Origin: Paraferrimonas sedimenticola
GTDB taxonomy: Bacteria; Pseudomonadota; Gammaproteobacteria; Enterobacterales; Shewanellaceae
Direction of reading: 5' to 3'
DNA length: 64,000 nucleotides
NCBI RefSeq assembly: GCF_002282855.1
Contig: NZ_NRIR01000006.1
Coordinates: 248,001 to 312,000 of the forward strand
Shown here: positions 60,321 to 64,000 of the stretch, piece by piece
How positions within the stretch are numbered: the first letter of the stretch is position 1
Layout of the letters: each line of letters starts with the position of its first letter
Position numbers and translations under genes: made by a program
Notes under the pieces: model-generated
What the model saw: the letters and a program-made list of their open reading frames with translations, nothing else
What the model was told of the DNA's origin: nothing
Database searches by the model: none

Positions 60321-61613
60321 CTATTTTTGAGGATTGTAAGCATGATCCTGTCGTTGAGGATCAAGGTACATTGGATCTTTTATACCTTTTTTCTTGGCTG
60401 CCATACCGGCGAATAAACTACGCATAATGCGATCCAATAATATTCCACTCGTTTGGTGAGCATCATCCAATAAAGGGTTGTACTCGTTGAATTCCGCTCC
60501 TACTAATTCAGTTCCCGCTCCAAGTACTCGCACCATATGCATCGCTTCCTGAGAAGTTAGGCCTCCTGGCTCCTGTGTGCCAACAGCAGGAGCTGCTGAC
60601 GCATCGACCACATCTAAGTCGAACGACAAGAATACCTTTTTGCCTTTGGTTTCTTCGAGTACGCGTTTAATGACATTCTCCCAACCTTTCTGATCAACTT
60701 CAGCTTGGAAATGGAACTTAAAATTGTTGTCTTTCATGTATTGTAGGTCGCCCTTACTTGGGCCAAAGCTACGCAAACCAATCTGGATGACATCCTCTCC
60801 CTTGATTAGGCCATAATCCACTGCCCTCGCAATCATTGAACCATTGTGGACATAGCGTCCCATACCTGCGGTTAACGCATCGTAGTGAGCGTCGAAATGA
60901 ACTAGCGCCACATTGCCTTTGCCGTACTTTTTGACTAACGCAGTTAACATGCCATACATCTGAATGTGACTACCACCGATCGCGAGAGGCATGACGTCTG
61001 CATCTAAAACTTCGCTCGCGACAACATGAATTTCTTCAAGGCTTTTTTCGCTGTGCCCGTAGTGTGCGTTTACGTTGCCGTAATCTGCCACGCTGATCAA
61101 AGGAAAGTATGCGATGCCATTCATCTGATCTGTGGCGGAGCCTACCGTTGTGTAATCAATTAAAGAGCGCATTTTGTTTGCGGCGTATGAACCACCGCCG
61201 ATAAAGTTGTCGTCCATGGTTAATCCAAATGCTGCAACATCTGGCTTTCCGGCTTTCAGGTCTTCTGTATTAAAGGCCATAGGCGCCCCAAAAAATGTTG
61301 GGAAAGCACTTTTGCCATTCAAAGCGGCAACATAACGCTGTGGATTAATTAAACCTGGCTCGCGTTTCGGATCCTTTGAGGTATCTCGGCGCAATACAAA
61401 AACATCCTCTGTCCCGTCCATGTTGACGTTAATTACGCTGTTATTTTCAGGATCTTTCCAAGGCATCCATTCAGGTGGCACGCCCTCGGGGTAAGTCGAT
61501 GGGCCTTTAGGAGTTGGTTCTACATCACCCGCCTCAAAACCCGCAGCCAACACATTCAAGCTAATACTGGCGGCAAACGTGGTAATCAATAGCTTCTTAA
61601 CACCTTTACTCAT
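60321..61613 (-). CDS. Exported arginase/agmatinase-family ureohydrolase
   Basis: A 430-aa member of the ureohydrolase superfamily (arginase, agmatinase, guanidino-acid hydrolases). All six dimetal ligands are in place: His216 (GGSH, where the family usually has GGDH), Asp241, His243 and Asp245 (FDAHYD), Asp332 and Asp334 (SFDLDVVD). TQEPGGLTSQEA follows as in agmatinases. A clear signal peptide (about residues 1-23: KKLLITTFAASISLNVLAA) predicts a periplasmic enzyme, unusual because characterised relatives are mainly cytosolic. Residues 24-110 are an extra N-terminal region. It is the first gene of an operon with isomerase, HupE/UreJ and DUF3299 genes, divergent from a LysR regulator. Substrate unknown. 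Confidence 0.87.
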   Translation of the reverse strand: MSKGVKKLLITTFAASISLNVLAAGFEAGDVEPTPKGPSTYPEGVPPEWMPWKDPENNSVINVNMDGTEDVFVLRRDTSKDPKREPGLINPQRYVAALNGKSAFPTFFGAPMAFNTEDLKAGKPDVAAFGLTMDDNFIGGGSYAANKMRSLIDYTTVGSATDQMNGIAYFPLISVADYGNVNAHYGHSEKSLEEIHVVASEVLDADVMPLAIGGSHIQMYGMLTALVKKYGKGNVALVHFDAHYDALTAGMGRYVHNGSMIARAVDYGLIKGEDVIQIGLRSFGPSKGDLQYMKDNNFKFHFQAEVDQKGWENVIKRVLEETKGKKVFLSFDLDVVDASAAPAVGTQEPGGLTSQEAMHMVRVLGAGTELVGAEFNEYNPLLDDAHQTSGILLDRIMRSLFAGMAAKKKGIKDPMYLDPQRQDHAYNPQK

Positions 61614-61718
61614 TAGATATCTCCAAAATTATTAGAGTTTCACTGGTAACGAAAACATACCGGTCATTGATTTGCGCTTGATTTTAGTTTAGATATTACT
61701 AACTATAAAAAACATTAG

Positions 61719-61735
61719 GTTCGTCAAAGACGAAC
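61719..61735. promoter_or_regulatory. Candidate LysR operator between ureohydrolase and regulator
   Basis: Perfect inverted repeat GTTCGTC (61719-61725), AAA, GACGAAC (61729-61735), ending 25 bp before the LysR start and about 105 bp from the ureohydrolase start. It contains TTCGTC...GACGAA in a T-N11-A-like arrangement typical of LysR boxes. Confidence 0.65.
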
Positions 61736-61760
61736 AATTGACGGAGCAACTTGCGAGCAC

Positions 61761-62633
61761 ATGTTTAGCTTAGAACAGATGAAAGCACTGGTAGAGACCT
61801 ATGAATCAGGCACTATGATAGAAGCTGCCAGAAGAATGGGAAAAAGTAAAAGCAGTCTCAGTGTGATTTTGAGTAATCTCGAAGTCGACCTTGGACTACA
61901 GGTATTTGACCGCAGTCGCCGCCAGCTGCAACTCACCGATTCGGGGAAACGTTTGTATGAAAAAGGCAAAGTGTTGCTTCGCCAGGCAGAACAAATTAAC
62001 CAATTTTCTATGGCTGTAGCGGGTGGAGTAGAACAGCAGCTGCGCATAGGTTTGCAAAGCGAACTCACTTTGCAAGACTTTGCTCGGGAGTTTCAAGCTT
62101 TGAACACCTCATTCCCACATACCAGACTCATTTTTATCCGAGACTCAGATCAGAGGTTAGAAGCTGGATTAGCTAACCGCGAGATGGATATGCTTATACG
62201 CCGGATGGTCGAAGGAGTTCCTCAGAATTTTGAGTTTTTTAATATCGGAAGCTGTGAATCCATACTGGTATGTGCACCGGACCACGAACTCAATAACAAG
62301 ACAGATATTTCTTTTGAGGACTTGCTACCGTTTCCACAGATTCACTTGGTAACTAATGGAACAAATACTGACCTGTTGAAAGGTGCTGGTGAACGAATTG
62401 AAGTCCAACGTTTACTTGACCAAGTACAGCTGATAGAGCTGGGAATGGGTTGGGGGTTTGTATCTCGCAGTATTGCAGAAGAGAAAATTAATCAAGGGAC
62501 GCTCGTGCCTTTTTTTCCAGATTTTACCTGTACCGGTAACGCTATATTCATGATTGAGGCACTATGTAACAGCCGCGATTCACTGGGACCCGCCCAGCGT
62601 TTTCTAATTGAACAACTTAAGCGTCGAATATAG
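61761..62633 (+). CDS. LysR-family transcriptional regulator
   Basis: A 290-aa regulator divergent from the ureohydrolase operon, the usual layout for a LysR gene and its target. The N-terminal HTH region is FSLEQMKALVETYESGTMIEAARRMGKSKSSLSVILSNLEVDLG. The effector-binding domain spans about 90-285 (LRIGLQSELTLQDFAREF, IELGMGWGFVSRSIAEEKI). The inducer is presumably a substrate or product of the enzyme (inference). Confidence 0.9.
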   Translation: MFSLEQMKALVETYESGTMIEAARRMGKSKSSLSVILSNLEVDLGLQVFDRSRRQLQLTDSGKRLYEKGKVLLRQAEQINQFSMAVAGGVEQQLRIGLQSELTLQDFAREFQALNTSFPHTRLIFIRDSDQRLEAGLANREMDMLIRRMVEGVPQNFEFFNIGSCESILVCAPDHELNNKTDISFEDLLPFPQIHLVTNGTNTDLLKGAGERIEVQRLLDQVQLIELGMGWGFVSRSIAEEKINQGTLVPFFPDFTCTGNAIFMIEALCNSRDSLGPAQRFLIEQLKRRI

Positions 62634-63007
62634 TTAACACGTTAACAATCATGAAAAATTGAACAGCACAAAAGTCCTTCGCAACGATAATCTTTGGAGG
62701 CCGTATATTCGCCGTAGACCGATCACTTTTGGGCCTAACTCCGAAATACGTACTAACAACGAATTTATGCGCAAGTCTTGATAATACGCTTCGCGAGCTG
62801 AATGAAAAAAGCTGTGGGTAAACAGAGAATCCTCCACAATTTTTGTCGACAGTTGAGCGGCAGCTTTGGGCCAGGCTTAGCCTCATCATGCCTTCCCAGG
62901 CTGCTAGATGCGACCATCGTGAAATAGTAGTAATTCTGAGCTTGCGAGCACGCAACTTAGGATTATGTCCTGTGCTCGCTTTCAAGACAACGAGCTATAG
63001 GAGCCAC
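62634..63007. repeat. Non-coding stretch with repeat copy 1 (62859-62917)
   Basis: A 374-bp gap without a convincing gene. It holds GTTAAC twice near its left end and a 59-bp sequence (62859-62917, beginning GGCAGCTTTGGGCCAGGCTT). That sequence is about three-quarters identical to 63927-63985 and shares its first 25 or so bases with 63471-63495. The copy lies 91 bp beyond the stop of the next reverse-strand gene. Confidence 0.6.
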
Positions 63008-63439
63008 CTAATTCCAGTTAATATCGAAGTTACTTAGCTGGAACAAATGACTATTTCCACATCCTTCGTAGCTAATCTCTACCCAGGCCTTGTTAAAGTT
63101 CTCACGGCCTAAATAAACACCAGCTTCAACAAGATTTCTAGCTAGATCTTTCTCCTGCTTTACATTGACAACAAGTGCCGTATCCATTGTCTCTTCTTCT
63201 TGCAAGATTAGGGCGGTATTTTCCACATGAGCCCCGTCTAGCTGAGCAGGGTAAGTAAAGACTAAAACATGGATACCATCGACGTTTGCGTGTTTCACTT
63301 CAAACCATTCATTTACACTGGAACTGTCCTCAAAACGTGGATTTCCCTCAAGATCTTTTGCAAGTGCTTCTGTATCTAGGCAGGACGAGCTAGATGCATA
63401 AAGAGGAATAAGAGAAACGATCAAAGCTAATATTTTCAT
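63008..63439 (-). CDS. Small predicted secreted protein, unknown
   Basis: A 143-aa protein with a signal peptide (about 1-17, MKILALIVSLIPLYASS) and a short, mainly beta-like mature domain. Two Cys remain (SSSSCLDTEA and YEGCGNSH), possibly a disulfide. The residues before the first Cys do not make a proper lipobox. No family recognised. It is flanked by repeat copies on both sides and is on the reverse strand like its neighbour. Confidence 0.65.
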   Translation of the reverse strand: MKILALIVSLIPLYASSSSCLDTEALAKDLEGNPRFEDSSSVNEWFEVKHANVDGIHVLVFTYPAQLDGAHVENTALILQEEETMDTALVVNVKQEKDLARNLVEAGVYLGRENFNKAWVEISYEGCGNSHLFQLSNFDINWN

Positions 63440-63470
63440 CTAAAAAGTTTACTCATCGAGTGTTGATTGC

Positions 63471-63517
63471 AGCTTTGAGCCAAGCGAAGCCTCGTTCAGT
63501 TGCGGCGGTTCCGCCAG
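63471..63517. repeat. Repeat copy 2 plus GC-rich hairpin
   Basis: GCAGCTTTGAGCCAAGCGAA and the next five bases (63471-63495) match copies 1 and 3 with four mismatches each, then the similarity fades. A perfect GGCGG/CCGCC hairpin (63506-63517) follows. It sits between the two small secreted-protein genes. A 27-codon reverse ORF (63451-63534) covers it and begins inside the stop of the upstream gene, but nothing supports its translation. Confidence 0.5.
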
Positions 63518-63524
63518 CCAAGAT

Positions 63525-63815
63525 TTAACCATCGTCGTTACTTAGATATTTAATAATCCCTAAACCTTCTAGCTCTTTGTAGAGCTTCACTCTAGCCTGG
63601 ATTAGCTCAATCTCTTTGACTAGCGATTCACGGATGGTGTTGAGCTGCGATTGTTCAGGGGTCAGTGCTAATTGGGCATCAACGTCTTTAAGCTGATTCT
63701 CTAAGTAGTCAATTCGGCTGTCCGCTATTCGATAGTATCCATCATTCGGGACTATGCTTTGGGCACCGGGGCTTACGCAAAGAAGTGTAACGATTAGGAT
63801 TAATAGGAATCGCAA
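63525..63815 (-). CDS. Small predicted secreted coiled-coil protein, unknown
   Basis: A 96-aa protein with a signal peptide (about 1-19, FLLILIVTLLCVSPGAQS) and a mature part that is almost entirely helical and charged (RIDYLENQLKDVDAQLAL, ESLVKEIELIQARVKLYKEL), likely a short coiled coil. An AGGAGG ribosome-binding site precedes the ATG. No family recognised. Confidence 0.65.
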   Translation of the reverse strand: MRFLLILIVTLLCVSPGAQSIVPNDGYYRIADSRIDYLENQLKDVDAQLALTPEQSQLNTIRESLVKEIELIQARVKLYKELEGLGIIKYLSNDDG

Positions 63816-63926
63816 GTAAACCTCCTTTTCACTTGGCTTAGTTAACCTAACGATTTTTCAATGTAGCTTCAATTCAAAGGGCTTTTGCAATTAGCTGAGG
63901 AGCCATTTTAGAGACTAAGACTTAAC

Positions 63927-63985
63927 GGCAGCTAAGGGCCAAGCTAAGCCTCAGCATGTCATCCCAGCCTAGAACAGGCGACCAC
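63927..63985. repeat. Repeat copy 3 at the right edge
   Basis: A 59-bp sequence beginning GGCAGCTAAGGGCCAAGCTA, aligned without gaps to copy 1 (about 76 percent identical by eye). It lies in the 185-bp gene-free stretch at the end of the window, presumably just past another reverse-strand gene outside it. Confidence 0.6.
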
Positions 63986-64000
63986 AGGCCATCTGTAGCC

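Noticed and set aside
62617..62985. A 122-aa reverse ORF covering repeat copy 1.
   Set aside because: It overlaps the end of the LysR gene, has no ribosome-binding site or recognisable domain, and spans repeat sequence.
63451..63534. A 27-codon reverse ORF starting inside the stop of the 96-aa gene.
   Set aside because: It covers repeat copy 2 and a hairpin; there is no evidence of translation beyond the coincidental overlap.
62859..63985. The three dispersed repeats as integron attC sites.
   Set aside because: The inverse-core/core pair (RYYYAAC...GTTRRRY) is not conserved between copies or is in the wrong order, and no integrase is seen. Kept only as an open question.

Overview
The window is chromosomal DNA of a marine-type gammaproteobacterium, best matched to Alteromonadales and relatives. 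This rests on E. coli-like core proteins of nearly identical length (CysB 324 aa, TrpE 520 aa, YcfP 180 aa), on gene order, on an unfused trpG-trpD with fused trpCF, and on a VolA-type surface lipase. No tRNA, rRNA, CRISPR array, transposase or integrase was seen.

Layout. 0-10 kb is housekeeping: lolC-lolD (reverse), a PilZ-like gene with mfd and csiV (forward), nagZ-ycfP-yccX (reverse) and sdaA. 10-25.1 kb is a complete Tad (Flp pilus) locus. It opens with an AraC-type regulator carrying a degenerate receiver-like domain and a YcbB-like L,D-transpeptidase. It continues flp, tadV, a winged-helix-like/AAA+ ATPase, cpaB, cpaC, a small lipoprotein, tadG-like, tadE, tadF, tadZ, tadA, tadB, tadC and tadD. 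tadD runs 15 bp into the convergent cysB. 25-54 kb keeps the order of the E. coli cysB-topA-sohB-yciK-rluB-yciO-rnm-trp-yciB-yciI region. Interleaved are a Wzy/O-antigen-ligase-like protein, astB, an Ig-repeat lipoprotein with calcium-loop motifs, a dicarboxylate/amino-acid symporter, a VolA-type lipase and scpAB. The trp operon has a readable attenuator: a 22-codon leader peptide with three consecutive Trp codons and competing hairpins.

54-64 kb is accessory. After xthA comes a tandem array of 66-bp palindromic (REP-like) units, then a small outer-membrane beta-barrel gene, an AraC regulator, and a four-gene reverse operon under a divergent LysR regulator. That operon encodes an arginase/agmatinase-family enzyme with a signal peptide, a membrane-anchored peptidyl-prolyl isomerase, a HupE/UreJ-type membrane protein and a DUF3299 protein. 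A perfect 7-AAA-7 palindrome lies in the LysR/ureohydrolase intergenic region. The right edge holds two small predicted secreted proteins separated by copies of an imperfect repeat.

The most promising candidate for an undescribed system is the exported ureohydrolase operon: a metal-dependent hydrolase apparently moved to the periplasm and packaged with a putative metal permease, a foldase and its own regulator. Second is the Tad locus with its AraC/L,D-transpeptidase pair and AAA+ protein. These functional links are inferred from gene context, not shown.
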